From assembly GCA_905212635.1 (NCBI GenBank), contig CAJMFH010000001.1:62001-126000 (forward strand): a DNA stretch of 64,000 nucleotides, read 5' to 3'. Source of the stretch: an uncultured Lachnoclostridium sp. Its GTDB lineage: Bacteria > Bacillota > Clostridia > Lachnospirales > Lachnospiraceae. Positions 42,924-52,280 of the stretch are shown here, in pieces (positions within the stretch are counted from its first letter, which is position 1; every line of letters begins with the position of its first letter). The position numbers and the translations under genes were made by a program. The notes beneath the pieces were generated by a model. It had not been told where the DNA came from and searched no databases. It saw nothing but the letters and a program-made list of their open reading frames with translations.

Positions 42924-43622
42924 TCATATGTGCCCTCTTTCTTTCAAGCTGACATATTGATAATCTCCAAGAATCAAATGATCCAGTAATGAAATTCCAA
43001 TCATTTCTCCGGCTTTTTTCATACGCATTGTTGCATCCAGATCGGACTGGCTCGGAGTAGGGTCGCCGCTTGGATGGTTATGTATCAGTACAAAACAGGA
43101 TGCATCGTATTGAAGTGCCTTTTTCAAAACTTCTCTCGGATGCAGTACACAAGCTGCGACAGATCCGCTGAAAATCCTCTCACAATGGATCAGACGGCAG
43201 CGGTTGTCCAGATACAGCACTCTCGTCTGCTCGGTTTCCAGCGTCCGCATCTCTTCCATGAAATAGTTTGCGATAAACTCCGGCGAATCAAATCGTTCGC
43301 GTCCCGGCTTCCGCTGTCTGGCAAGCCGTTTTGACAATTCTGCCATACATTGCAGCTGAATGGCTTTGACCTCTCCGATACCACAAACTTTTTTCAACTG
43401 CTTGTCCGTCAGATAATAAAGTCCCATCAGCCCCTTATGCACCGGGTGCAGAGTAAGCACTTCTCTTGCCAGTTCCACACTGTTTTTTTCGTGCGTTCCT
43501 GTTTTCAGCAAAACAGCAAGCAATTCTGCATCGGATAACGCAGCTGCTCCCTGTTCTTTCGCTTTTTCATAAGGTCGTTCCGATACCGGAAGTTCTTTCA
43601 TTGTGTAAAATTGTTGACTCAT
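42924..43622 (-). CDS. radC: RadC-family JAMM protein
   Basis: This 232-residue protein has an N-terminal UPF0758/HhH region (LPVSERPYEKAKEQGAAALSDAELLAVLLKTG) and a JAB/JAMM domain with the metal-site motif HNHPSGDPTPSQSD. RadC was once thought to act in DNA repair; the biochemical role is unsettled. The start at 43622 follows AGGAGG; upstream in-frame codons lack a site. It is first in the mre-min cluster and probably carries the cluster's promoter upstream. Confidence 0.94.
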   Translation of the reverse strand: MSQQFYTMKELPVSERPYEKAKEQGAAALSDAELLAVLLKTGTHEKNSVELAREVLTLHPVHKGLMGLYYLTDKQLKKVCGIGEVKAIQLQCMAELSKRLARQRKPGRERFDSPEFIANYFMEEMRTLETEQTRVLYLDNRCRLIHCERIFSGSVAACVLHPREVLKKALQYDASCFVLIHNHPSGDPTPSQSDLDATMRMKKAGEMIGISLLDHLILGDYQYVSLKERGHI

Positions 43623-43729
43623 ACAGCCTCCTGACTCTACACACTGTCTACCCATACATAAATTATTTTACCATACATTTTTAAAAATGTATATATAGAA
43701 CCCCATAAAATTCACATACTTTTCGCAAT

Positions 43730-45034
43730 TTATTTTGGTAGTTCGACAATTTTTTCGTCTACCATCTTCTGAAGCGACATCAAAATCCCATATTTTCCGT
43801 GCTGCCAGGTAAGTCCTCCCTGAAAATACACACTATAGGGCGGTTCAATCGGGGCATCTGCACTTAATTCAATCGAAGATCCCTGAATAAAGTTTCCTGC
43901 CGCCATAATGACATCGCTGTGGTAACCCGGCATCGCATACGGCTCCGGTGCCACGTAACTGTCCACCGGCGATCCCGCCTGGATTCCCCGACAGAATGCA
44001 ATGATCCGTTCCGGGGATCCAAGAGCAACTGCCTGAATGATATCATTTCTTTCTTCGTCTTTTCCCGGACTTGTCTCAAACCCAAGATTTTCGTAAAGAT
44101 TTGCTGCAAAGATGGCGGATTTCAAGGCACTTGCCACCACCTGAGGCGCAAAAAACAGTCCCTGGTAAAAAGAACGGTTCACTTCCAGCGAAGCTCCGAC
44201 CTCTTTTCCCAGTCCCGGTGCCGTAAGACGGTTTGCCGCCAGTTCAATGATATCTTTTCTTCCGACAAGAAATCCGCCCATCGGCGCAATACCACCGCCC
44301 AGATTTTTAATCAGCGATCCGACAACCAGATCCGCTCGGACATCCGACGGTTCGATCCGGTCCACAAATTCCCCATAACAGTTGTCTACCATGCAAATCA
44401 CGTCCGGACGGCGTTCTTTTACAAAAGCTATAATCTCCCCGATCTGTTTGACGGACAATGTTTTGCGCATCGCATACCCTTTGGAACGCTGGATCGTAAC
44501 CAGCTTCGTTCTCTCATTTAATGCGCTTTCTATGCCCGGATAATCGATTGCACTGTCTTTCAATAAATCGACCTGTGCATAGGTGATTCCAAATTCACGC
44601 AGCGATCCCGGTTCACTTTTTCCATTAATTCCTATGATTCCCTCCAGCGTATCATAGGGCTTGCCAACCGGAGATAACAATTCGTCTCCCGGCCGGAGGA
44701 TGGAAGAAAGCGCCAGCGTGAGTGCATGCGTCCCACAGGTAATCTGCGTTCTTACAAGGGCATCTTCGGCGTGAAAAATATCCGCATATACTTTCTCCAG
44801 TGTATCCCGTCCGCTGTCATCGTAACCATATCCGGTCGTTCCATACATATGCTCGGCGCTGACACGGTTTTTATGAAATGCCTGCATCACCTTCAACTGA
44901 TTGTATTCTGCCATCTCATCAATGGCTTCAAACCTTGCTTTGAGTGTCTCACAGATCTGTTCTCCATATTCAAATACAGGCGCACTGATCCCTGCCTGTC
45001 CATACATTTTTTTTCGTTCTTCTGTCTCCAGCAT
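43730..45034 (-). CDS. Methionine gamma-lyase-family PLP enzyme (YnbB-like)
   Basis: This is a 434-residue fold-type I PLP protein of the Cys/Met metabolism superfamily, often annotated as aluminium resistance protein or methionine gamma-lyase family. It shows TTGYGYDDSGRDTLEKVYADIFHAEDALVRTQITCGTHALTLAL, the PLP pocket region ICMVDNCYGEFVD, and the Lys site in LVVGSLIKNLGGGIAPMGG. The physiological reaction is not established. It follows miaA in the same operon, as in Bacillus and many Clostridia. Confidence 0.9.
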   Translation of the reverse strand: MLETEERKKMYGQAGISAPVFEYGEQICETLKARFEAIDEMAEYNQLKVMQAFHKNRVSAEHMYGTTGYGYDDSGRDTLEKVYADIFHAEDALVRTQITCGTHALTLALSSILRPGDELLSPVGKPYDTLEGIIGINGKSEPGSLREFGITYAQVDLLKDSAIDYPGIESALNERTKLVTIQRSKGYAMRKTLSVKQIGEIIAFVKERRPDVICMVDNCYGEFVDRIEPSDVRADLVVGSLIKNLGGGIAPMGGFLVGRKDIIELAANRLTAPGLGKEVGASLEVNRSFYQGLFFAPQVVASALKSAIFAANLYENLGFETSPGKDEERNDIIQAVALGSPERIIAFCRGIQAGSPVDSYVAPEPYAMPGYHSDVIMAAGNFIQGSSIELSADAPIEPPYSVYFQGGLTWQHGKYGILMSLQKMVDEKIVELPK

Positions 45035-45083
45035 AATGTTCTCCTTTTTTCAACCCGTAAAACCGGTTGTTATAAACTTTTTG

Positions 45084-46025
45084 TTATATGATTCCTTTCT
45101 CTTTTGCCAGCCTTATGATTTCTTCCACGATCTCGCTTTCCGTGTTAAATTGATCTTTGTCAATCATCTGTACTTCCCGTTCTCTCCGAAACCAGGTAAG
45201 CTGCCGCTTGGCAAAATGTCTGGTATCTTTCTTGATCTGTTCGATCACTTCTTCTTCGGAACATTTTCCCTTAAAATAGGGAAACCATTCTTTATATCCA
45301 ATGGCCTGCATTGAAGTGAGACCCTTTCCATATCCTGCTTCATGAAGTTTTTTCACTTCTTCTGCCAGCCCCTGTTCTGCCATCAGCTCTACCCGTCGGT
45401 TAATACTGTCATACAGTATTTACCGATCCATGGTCAGCCCAACATACAAAAAGTTATAGGGCGACTCATTTTTCCGCTGCTCTTTGTTGTGCGCAGAAAT
45501 CGGGGTTCCCGTCTCTTCATAATACTCCAGTGCCCGGATGACCCGCTTTACATTGTTCTTATGAATGGCCCCGGCAGACTCCGGATCCACTTCCTCCAAA
45601 CGCCTGTGCAGTACCTCTGCGCCTTCCTTTCTGGCAAATTTTTCCAATTCTCTGCGGTATTTATTTTCTTCGCGCTCTTCCTGAAACTGTACATCGTAAA
45701 GCAGTGCCTGAATATAAAATCCCGTACCACCGACTACAATCGGAATGTGTCCGTTTTCATAAATTTTTTTCAGACTCTTCTTTGCCAGCTGCTGGAATTC
45801 ATATACATGAAACGGCTCTTCTACCGGCAGGATATCCACCAGATGATGTGGCACCCCCTGCATCTCTTCCGGTGTGATCTTCGCCGTTCCGATATCCATT
45901 TTCTGATATACCTGCATCGAATCCGCCGATATGATCTCTCCTCCGATCTTTTGGGCAAGCTCGATCGAGGCTTCGGTCTTTCCGGCAGCCGTCGGACCGG
46001 TCAATATAATAATAGGTTTTTTCAT
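45084..46025 (-). pseudogene. miaA: tRNA dimethylallyltransferase MiaA, interrupted by an in-frame TAA
   Basis: MiaA adds a dimethylallyl group to A37 of tRNAs that read UNN codons. The 313-codon frame is otherwise complete: P-loop ILTGPTAAGKTEASIELAQ, SADSMQVYQKMDIGTAKI, PIVVGGTGFYIQALL, AGAIHKNNVKRVIRALEYYEETG, and the C-terminal QLTWFRRE. Codon 202 is TAA (45422-45420), between GLTMDR and ILYDSINRRVELMAEQGLAEEV, where homologues commonly have Glu or Lys. Both are one substitution away (GAA or AAA). The frame is unchanged across the stop, so this is a nonsense codon, not a frameshift. The truncated protein would lack part of the tRNA-binding region. A sequencing error or readthrough is possible. 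The start overlaps the mutL stop as ATGA. Confidence 0.88.
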
Positions 46026-47866
46026 CCTGATACAATCCTTTTAAATTTCTTTTCAAATTCTTTTTTCGACATGGAGATCGTCGTCGGTCTGCCATGCGGG
46101 CAGTGATACGGATCTTTGGCATGCAGCATCTTATCAATCAGTTCATTGGCTTCTGCAAAGGACAGCGTATGATTCCCTTTTACTGCGGCTTTGCACGAAA
46201 TGGTAGCACAGCGGTCTGTAATCTTTTCAATGCGGTCTGCCATCGGATTTTCAATCAATTCATCCAAAATGCTGTAAAACAGATCTTTGCTTACCAGATG
46301 CAGAAAATGTGACGGAACTGCCACAATTGCATATTCATCCCCGCCAAATTCCTCTATCTCAAACCCAAGCTTGGAAAATGCCTCTTTGCATTTGCCAAGC
46401 ATTTCCTTTTCCTTATGCGTCAGAGAGATCAAAAGCGGCGTTACCAGATTCTGGCTGTACACATGATTGTCCGCAAGTTCTTCCATCAGCTGCTCATACA
46501 GAATTTTTTCATGAGCCGCATGCTGGTCAATGATCAGCATTTCTTCTCCGTATTCGATCATCCAATACGTTCCAAACACCTGACCAATCAGCCGGAACTT
46601 AATGCGGTCTTCTTCTGCCAGCATCTCATTTTTGAAAAAGGACTGCTGCTCGTATTTTACCTGTGGCTTTTCTTCCTGCGTCTGCGGTGTAATCACGGGT
46701 CTGACCAGCTGCATTGGTTTTTGTTCCGCGCCAGCGCTTCCGGTTTTTTCCATATTTATCTGTTTTGTTTCTTCAATCCGTTTCCGTTCAAATGGCTCCG
46801 GTGCCGGATTTTCAGGTGGTTTTGGGATCTGTGCAGAAAGTGGTTTCTTTTCTTCTTTGCCCGGTGCAACGTTCGGGATCAGAGTCGCCTCATGCAGCAC
46901 CCGATGGATCTCCTGCTGAAAAAGTTCAAACACTTCTTCCTGATTCATAAAACGGACTTCCATCTTGGTCGGATGCACATTGACATCCAAAAAGGCACTG
47001 TCAATCGTCAAAAACAAAACCACAAACGGAAAACGGTTTGTCATCGTAAATCCCTCATATCCGGTCTCAATTGCCTTTGTAACAATCGGACTTTTGATAT
47101 ATCTGCCATTAATGTAGTAATACATAAAGGTTCTTGTTCCTCTGGAAATCTCCGGCTTTCCTACAAATCCCTCTAATTTCATTCCATCCTTTTCTACGCT
47201 GACCGGCAGAATGGCTTTTGTGATATCCACACCAAACTGCTGGTAAATATTGTCTTTTACATTACCATTTCCCGAAGTCTGGATTCTCGTTTTCCCATCC
47301 CAGATAAAGCGAAAACGGATCTCCGGATGAGACAGTGTGAAATGCAGCATTACTTCACTGATATAGCCGCCTTCTGTCGTTTTTGTCTTTAAAAATTTGG
47401 CTCGGACCGGCGTATTATAGAACAAATTCCGGATTAAAAAGGTAGAGCCGTCCGGGCAGCCTACTTCTTCATTTGCCACTTCTTTTCCACCGTGAATCTC
47501 ATAGCGGCATCCAATCAGATCTTCTTCTCTTTTTGTGATCAGTTCCACCTGCGCAACAGCCGCTACACTAGAAAGAGCCTCCCCACGAAATCCCAGACTG
47601 TGAATCGTAAGAAGGTCTTCGATATTTTTTATTTTACTTGTCGCATGGCGGGTAAATGCCATCGGAATTTCCTCTCTGGCAATCCCACATCCATTATCTG
47701 TAATTCGTATAAAGGAAATGCCTCCGTCTTTGATCTCGACGGTGATGGCATTCGCCCCTGCGTCAATTGCATTTTCCACAAGTTCTTTTACAACGGCAGC
47801 AGGGCGTTCTACAACTTCCCCTGCCGCGATCTTATCGATCGTAGATGGATCCAAAAGCTGTATCAT
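46022..47866 (-). CDS. mutL: DNA mismatch repair protein MutL
   Basis: MutL couples mismatch recognition by MutS to strand incision. The 614-residue protein has the GHKL ATPase (IAAGEVVERPAAVVKELVENAIDAG, ITDNGCGIAREEIP, SLGFRGEALSS), a Pro/Glu/Lys-rich linker (about 335-410) and the C-terminal domain. DQHAAHEKILYE and CPHGRP are the endonuclease metal-site motifs, so this MutL probably nicks DNA itself, as expected in an organism without MutH. It lies between mutS and miaA. Confidence 0.97.
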   Translation of the reverse strand: MIQLLDPSTIDKIAAGEVVERPAAVVKELVENAIDAGANAITVEIKDGGISFIRITDNGCGIAREEIPMAFTRHATSKIKNIEDLLTIHSLGFRGEALSSVAAVAQVELITKREEDLIGCRYEIHGGKEVANEEVGCPDGSTFLIRNLFYNTPVRAKFLKTKTTEGGYISEVMLHFTLSHPEIRFRFIWDGKTRIQTSGNGNVKDNIYQQFGVDITKAILPVSVEKDGMKLEGFVGKPEISRGTRTFMYYYINGRYIKSPIVTKAIETGYEGFTMTNRFPFVVLFLTIDSAFLDVNVHPTKMEVRFMNQEEVFELFQQEIHRVLHEATLIPNVAPGKEEKKPLSAQIPKPPENPAPEPFERKRIEETKQINMEKTGSAGAEQKPMQLVRPVITPQTQEEKPQVKYEQQSFFKNEMLAEEDRIKFRLIGQVFGTYWMIEYGEEMLIIDQHAAHEKILYEQLMEELADNHVYSQNLVTPLLISLTHKEKEMLGKCKEAFSKLGFEIEEFGGDEYAIVAVPSHFLHLVSKDLFYSILDELIENPMADRIEKITDRCATISCKAAVKGNHTLSFAEANELIDKMLHAKDPYHCPHGRPTTISMSKKEFEKKFKRIVSG

Positions 47867-47879
47867 CCAATCACACTCC

Positions 47880-50531
47880 TTACCATTTATCTTTTAATTC
47901 ATTCTGCCATTTATATACCAGGTTCATCGCATCCATCGGTGTGACGCGGGAAAGATCAATGTCCCGCAGTTCAAACAAAATATCTTCCGAATGGAACGTT
48001 GTTACTGTATCAAAGATGGAAAGCTGATTCATCCCGGAAGATGCCTTTTTCTCCGGCACAACATCCTGTTCCTGTCTCTCCGGAATACGGATCACAGACA
48101 GACTGTCGCCCCCTTCGAGTTCTTCTGCAATCTCTCTGGCACGAACCAATACACTTTCCGGCACACCGGCAAGTTTTGCCACCTGAATACCGTAACTTTT
48201 ATCAGCACCACCTTTTACAATCTTACGCAGAAATACAATATCTTCTCCATCTTCTTTTACCGCAATACAGTAATTCTGAACGCCTTCTAATTTTCCTTCC
48301 AGTTCCGTAAGTTCATGATAATGCGTCGCAAACAGAGTCTTCGCACCAATATTCTTCTTATCTACAATATGTTCTACTACCGCCCAGGCAATGCTGAGTC
48401 CGTCAAAAGTAGACGTTCCGCGTCCGATCTCATCTAAGATGATCAGACTGTCCTTGGTTGCATTATGTAAAATATTGGCAACTTCTGTCATTTCTACCAT
48501 AAAAGTACTTTGTCCGCTTGCAAGATCATCGGAAGCACCCACACGGGTAAAAATACGGTCTACCACAGAAAGATCTGCGGAAGCTGCCGGAACAAAGCAG
48601 CCAATCTGTGCCATCAGAGCGATCAGCGCGGTCTGACGCATATAAGTGGATTTTCCTGCCATATTCGGTCCTGTGATGATGACAACACGGTGAGAATCCT
48701 CATCAAGATACGTTCCATTGGAAATGAACATATCGTGATCAATCATCTGTTCAATGACCGGATGACGTCCTTCTTTGATATTTATGATTCCTTCCTCATT
48801 GAGAGTCGGACGTACATAATTGTTCTTTTCCGACACGAGGGCAAGGCTTGCCATCATATCTAACATGGCAATTGCCTTCGCGGTACGCTGGATCCGGTCA
48901 ACCTGCGTGAATACATGATCCCTGATCTCACAGAACAACTGGTATTCCAGATTATACAATTTATCTTCTGCTCCAAGGACGACATCTTCCAGCTCTTTTA
49001 ATTTTTCCGTCGTGTAACGTTCCGAATTTGCAAGCGTCTGCTTGCGCACCCAGTCCGCCGGCACAAGATCTTTATAAGAATTTGTCACATCCAGATAATA
49101 GCCAAATACACGGTTATATTTTACTTTCAGGTTCTTTATCCCTGTTTTCTCCCGCTCTTCTGCCTCCAGCTGGAGAAGCCAGTCTTTTCCCTCGGATTTG
49201 GCCTTACGAAGTTTATCAACCTGTTCGTCGTAACCATCTCGGATAATCCCTCCGTCATGCATGGCAAGCGGCGGTTCTTCGGTAATCGCATCAGTAACCA
49301 ATTTGCAAATATCCTCTAAGGGATCTAATTCTTCTAAAATTTCCGCAAATAACCGGCTTTTAAAATTCGAACACAAAAACCGGATCGGCGGCAGCATTTC
49401 CAGCGAACTTTTTAACGCAATAAAATCTCTCGGATTTGCTGACTTATAGCTGATCTTACTAAGCAGTCTCTCAAGATCGTAGATTGGATTCAGATACTCT
49501 CTGAGTTCCTCCCGTGTAATCATATTTGCATTTAATTCATCAATCGCATCAAAGCGCTTCAATATCTCTTCTTTTTGAATAAATGGCTGCTCCAGTATGC
49601 TGCGTAGTTTTCGCGCTCCCATCGCCGTCCGCGTCCGGTCAAGCACCCATAAAAGAGAACCCCTTTTTTTCTTTTCCCGAAGTGTCTCTACAAGTTCCAG
49701 ATTCCGGCGGGTATTGCGGTCTAACAGCATATATTTTCCCACCTTATAGGGAACCAGCTCCAAAATATGGGCAAGCGAAGTCTTCTGCGTCTCCTCAAGA
49801 TATTCCATCACGGCACCTGCCGCTGTGATCCCAACCGAATAATCCGCCAATCCCAGTCCATCCAACGTCTGAACGGAAAAATGACGGCACAGCGATTTTT
49901 TACAGCATTCTTCGTCAAAATAATGAGGAGCCAGCGAAGAAATCGAAATTCCAAGCCGTTCCTTCAGATCCTCAATATCCACTCCGCTAATATAAAAAGA
50001 CTCATTGCAAATGAGTTCACTCGGCATAAATTTATTGATTTCATCAAGAAGTTTTCCTAAAGTATCCACTTCGGTCAGACGATATTCTCCCGTTGTGACA
50101 TCCACGACAGAAATTCCAAACAAATCATCCATCGCGACAACACCCATCAGATAATTGTTCTTTGACTCATCCAATGCTTCCAGATTGCAGTTTGTTCCCG
50201 GTGTGACGATCCGCACAACTTCTCTTTTTACAAGTCCCTTTGCCAGCTTTGGATCTTCCACCTGTTCACATATCGCCACTTTATAGCCTTTGGAAACCAG
50301 GCGGGTGATATATCCTTCTGCAGAATGAAAGGGGACACCACACATGGGTGCCCTTTCTTTTAATCCACAACTCTTTCCGGTAAGAGTTAATTCCAATTCT
50401 TTTGATGCACACTTTGCATCTTCAAAAAACATTTCATAAAAATCACCCAGACGGTAAAACAGGATACAATCTTTGTACTCATTCTTTGTCTCAAGATACT
50501 TCTGCATCATGGGGGTAAGCTGTTCTTCCAT
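47880..50531 (-). CDS. mutS: DNA mismatch repair protein MutS
   Basis: MutS binds mismatches and small loops. The 883-residue protein has the mismatch-reading Phe motif in FYRLGDFYEMFFEDA near residue 31, connector and lever domains, and the ABC-type ATPase with Walker A ITGPNMAGKSTYMRQ, the signature STFMVEMTEVANIL and Walker B LIILDEIGRGTSTFDGLSIAWA. It is the second gene of the operon after the SH3 protein, with AAGGAG upstream of the start. Confidence 0.98.
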   Translation of the reverse strand: MEEQLTPMMQKYLETKNEYKDCILFYRLGDFYEMFFEDAKCASKELELTLTGKSCGLKERAPMCGVPFHSAEGYITRLVSKGYKVAICEQVEDPKLAKGLVKREVVRIVTPGTNCNLEALDESKNNYLMGVVAMDDLFGISVVDVTTGEYRLTEVDTLGKLLDEINKFMPSELICNESFYISGVDIEDLKERLGISISSLAPHYFDEECCKKSLCRHFSVQTLDGLGLADYSVGITAAGAVMEYLEETQKTSLAHILELVPYKVGKYMLLDRNTRRNLELVETLREKKKRGSLLWVLDRTRTAMGARKLRSILEQPFIQKEEILKRFDAIDELNANMITREELREYLNPIYDLERLLSKISYKSANPRDFIALKSSLEMLPPIRFLCSNFKSRLFAEILEELDPLEDICKLVTDAITEEPPLAMHDGGIIRDGYDEQVDKLRKAKSEGKDWLLQLEAEEREKTGIKNLKVKYNRVFGYYLDVTNSYKDLVPADWVRKQTLANSERYTTEKLKELEDVVLGAEDKLYNLEYQLFCEIRDHVFTQVDRIQRTAKAIAMLDMMASLALVSEKNNYVRPTLNEEGIINIKEGRHPVIEQMIDHDMFISNGTYLDEDSHRVVIITGPNMAGKSTYMRQTALIALMAQIGCFVPAASADLSVVDRIFTRVGASDDLASGQSTFMVEMTEVANILHNATKDSLIILDEIGRGTSTFDGLSIAWAVVEHIVDKKNIGAKTLFATHYHELTELEGKLEGVQNYCIAVKEDGEDIVFLRKIVKGGADKSYGIQVAKLAGVPESVLVRAREIAEELEGGDSLSVIRIPERQEQDVVPEKKASSGMNQLSIFDTVTTFHSEDILFELRDIDLSRVTPMDAMNLVYKWQNELKDKW

Positions 50532-50546
50532 TGGTCGTCTCCTTCT

Positions 50547-51359
50547 TTATCCTTCCTGCGTGGAAGGCTGTTCTGGTGTTTTCTCCGGTTCCGGTGCTTT
50601 TGTAGGATCCGGTGCCTTCGTTGGTTCCGGTGCTTTCGTAGGATCCGGTGCCTTCGTTGGTTCCGGTGCTTTCGTAATCTCTGGTGCCTGCGTCTCCTGC
50701 GGTTCCTGCGTTGGAGCATGCGTTGCCGGCCGTTTTGTCACTTTTGGCTTTTTCGTTGCTTTTGGTCGTTTTGTCGGTTTTGGAGTTGCTGTCGCTGTCG
50801 CCTTCGGTGCAGATGTCGTTCTTGGTGCTGCCGTGGCCGTTGGTTCCTCTGCCGGTTTCTTCGTACTGAGATAAATGGTGCTTACATATCCCTGTGTTCC
50901 ATTTACCTCTACTTTGGTCCACTCTTTTCCGTATTCAATAATCTTCACTTCATCCCCTGTCTGAAGTTTTCCAATCACATCTGCGGTCAGAGCTGCTTCT
51001 TTTCGAATGTTGACAACTGTCGTAGCATATGCTGTCTTTGCATCTTTCAGATTATCATCAACCGCTTCTTCATCATCCTGAAAATCTTCTTCATTTTCGC
51101 TGACAATAGCAGAATCGTACGGTGCCGGTGTTTCCTCTGCATCGATTGCCTGTTCCGTTACTACAGCCGGTGTTTCATCTCCAAGATCTCCACTGTCTAC
51201 CACCTTTTTTCCAAAGAAAAAAGTCTTTCCGACAAATACCAGTCCAACCACAAGGGCAATCCCTACAATGCCGGACCACACCGCCATAATAAACTCAAAT
51301 CGAAATTTCTTATCCGTTTTCAATTTATTAAAAAAATTCGTTTCTTTACCTTCACTCAT
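50547..51359 (-). CDS. Membrane-anchored SH3b-domain protein with TKAPEP repeat tail
   Basis: This 270-residue protein has about 22 cytoplasmic residues, one membrane segment (about 24-46), an acidic linker, a bacterial SH3 domain (about 107-165: YATTVVNIRKEAALTADVIGKLQTGDEVKIIEYGKEWTKVEVNGTQGYVSTIYL), and a 105-residue tail rich in Thr, Lys, Pro and Ala. The tail ends in alternating TKAPEP and TKAPDP hexapeptides. Likely extracytoplasmic and wall-interacting, with no known link to mismatch repair beyond sharing its operon. The ATG at 51359 has normal spacing from AAGGAG; the ATG at 51368 is too close. Confidence 0.82.
   Translation of the reverse strand: MSEGKETNFFNKLKTDKKFRFEFIMAVWSGIVGIALVVGLVFVGKTFFFGKKVVDSGDLGDETPAVVTEQAIDAEETPAPYDSAIVSENEEDFQDDEEAVDDNLKDAKTAYATTVVNIRKEAALTADVIGKLQTGDEVKIIEYGKEWTKVEVNGTQGYVSTIYLSTKKPAEEPTATAAPRTTSAPKATATATPKPTKRPKATKKPKVTKRPATHAPTQEPQETQAPEITKAPEPTKAPDPTKAPEPTKAPDPTKAPEPEKTPEQPSTQEG
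50587..50676 (-). repeat. Five 18-bp coding repeats
   Basis: Five consecutive 18-base units alternate between two forms that differ at a few positions and encode TKAPEP and TKAPDP in the tail of the SH3b protein. Near-identity of alternate units suggests recent duplication of a 36-base pair of units. Confidence 0.85.
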
Positions 51360-51407
51360 TTTTCTCATTCTCCTTACGCGTTTATGTTCAAAAGTACTAC
51401 CTTTCTA

Positions 51408-51436
51408 ATTATAACCATAGAATAAAAATTTGTCCA
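51408..51436 (-). promoter_or_regulatory. Promoter of the SH3b-mutS-mutL-miaA operon
   Basis: On the minus strand TGGACA (51436-51431), 17 bases, TATAAT (51413-51408). It is divergent from lexA; the nearest LexA box starts 30 bases beyond the -35. Confidence 0.7.
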
Positions 51437-51465
51437 CATAAAATTTAAAGAATTTTGCATTTATC

Positions 51466-51479
51466 AGAACAAACGTTTG
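51466..51479 (+). promoter_or_regulatory. LexA box 1 upstream of lexA
   Basis: AGAAC-AAAC-GTTTG fits the Gram-positive SOS box layout and overlaps the -35 element of the lexA promoter. Confidence 0.65.
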
Positions 51480-51505
51480 ACATTTATCTGAAACTGTGTT
51501 AGTAT
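51477..51505 (+). promoter_or_regulatory. lexA promoter
   Basis: TTGACA (51477-51482), 17 bases, TAGTAT (51500-51505). Confidence 0.72.
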
Positions 51506-51510
51506 AAATA

Positions 51511-51524
51511 CAAACAATTGTTTG
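51511..51524 (+). promoter_or_regulatory. LexA box 2 upstream of lexA
   Basis: CAAAC-AATT-GTTTG is a perfect palindrome just downstream of the -10 element. Together with box 1 it brackets the promoter, which is expected for autorepression. Confidence 0.68.
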
Positions 51525-51563
51525 CATTTATCATTCAGCATGATAGGAAAGGAAGGACAAAAT

Positions 51564-52178
51564 ATGGGAAATGGTCGTATTTCTGCAAAACAAAGTGAAA
51601 TTCTTGAATATATTAAAGAAGAAATTTTAAACAAAGGGTATCCTCCTGCTGTTCGGGAGATTTGTAATGCCGTACATTTAAAATCCACTTCTTCCGTGCA
51701 TTCTCATCTGGAAACGCTGGAAAAAAATGGATACATTCGAAGAGACCCAACCAAACCACGCGCGATTGAGATTGTAGATGACAATTTCAATATCACACGT
51801 AAAGAAATGAGAAACATTCCAATCATTGGTGATGTTGCAGCCGGACAGCCAATCTTTGCCGAACAAAACATCAGCGGATATTTTCCTATTCTGGCAGATG
51901 AACTGCCAAGCGGAAATTTATTCATGCTCAATGTCCGTGGCGAAAGTATGATCAATATCGGTATTCATGACGGTGATAAGGTCATCGTCCGCGAAGCCTC
52001 TACCGCTAAAAACGGCGATATCGTTGTCGCTCTTGTCGATGACTCCGCCACCGTAAAAACCTACTACAAGGAAGACGGCCGCTACCGTCTCCAGCCGGAA
52101 AATGACACAATGGATCCTATTTACGTAGACCACGTACAAATTCTCGGTCTTGTAATCGGATTATTCCGTTTGTATTAA
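51564..52178 (+). CDS. lexA: SOS repressor LexA
   Basis: LexA represses DNA-damage genes and self-cleaves when RecA filaments form. The 204-residue protein has an N-terminal winged helix (SAKQSEILEYIKEEILNKGYPPAVREI, then the recognition helix in STSSVHSHLETLEKNGYIRRD), the cleavage site Ala93-Gly94 in GDVAAGQP, and the catalytic Ser128 (GESM) and Lys165 (VKTYY). The ATG at 51564 follows GGAAGGA; an ATG farther upstream overlaps the regulatory region. It is the only + strand protein gene in the right 30 kb. Confidence 0.98.
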   Translation: MGNGRISAKQSEILEYIKEEILNKGYPPAVREICNAVHLKSTSSVHSHLETLEKNGYIRRDPTKPRAIEIVDDNFNITRKEMRNIPIIGDVAAGQPIFAEQNISGYFPILADELPSGNLFMLNVRGESMINIGIHDGDKVIVREASTAKNGDIVVALVDDSATVKTYYKEDGRYRLQPENDTMDPIYVDHVQILGLVIGLFRLY

Positions 52179-52195
52179 TATGCTATATAGCAATG

Positions 52196-52214
52196 TTTTC
52201 ACTGGAATAATCAT
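52196..52214 (+). repeat. Extra direct copy of the palindrome end
   Basis: TTTTCACTGGAATAATCAT closely repeats the left end of the palindromic element that starts 85 bases downstream (TTTTCACTAGAATAATGAT), and is complementary to its right end. It may be a remnant of a second element or a target duplication. Confidence 0.6.
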
Positions 52215-52280
52215 ATTACTACTGCCGGTTTGTTATGGTGTTATTATTAAAGCCAATCATTGGCTTATCACTTTACGATA

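Noticed and set aside
45084..45383. C-terminal part of miaA as a separate small gene
   Set aside because: It begins in the middle of a conserved MiaA segment, in the same frame, with no ribosome binding site; it is the remainder of the interrupted gene.
45342..46106. Long + strand open frame of 254 codons opposite miaA
   Set aside because: It is antisense to the conserved miaA and mutL sequence, has no family resemblance and no ribosome binding site.
46415..47176. Long + strand open frame opposite mutL
   Set aside because: It mirrors the mutL coding sequence and shows no protein-like motifs.
50587..50676. Regular 18-base repeats suggesting a CRISPR or minisatellite outside genes
   Set aside because: They are coding, in frame with the SH3b protein tail, and have no spacers.
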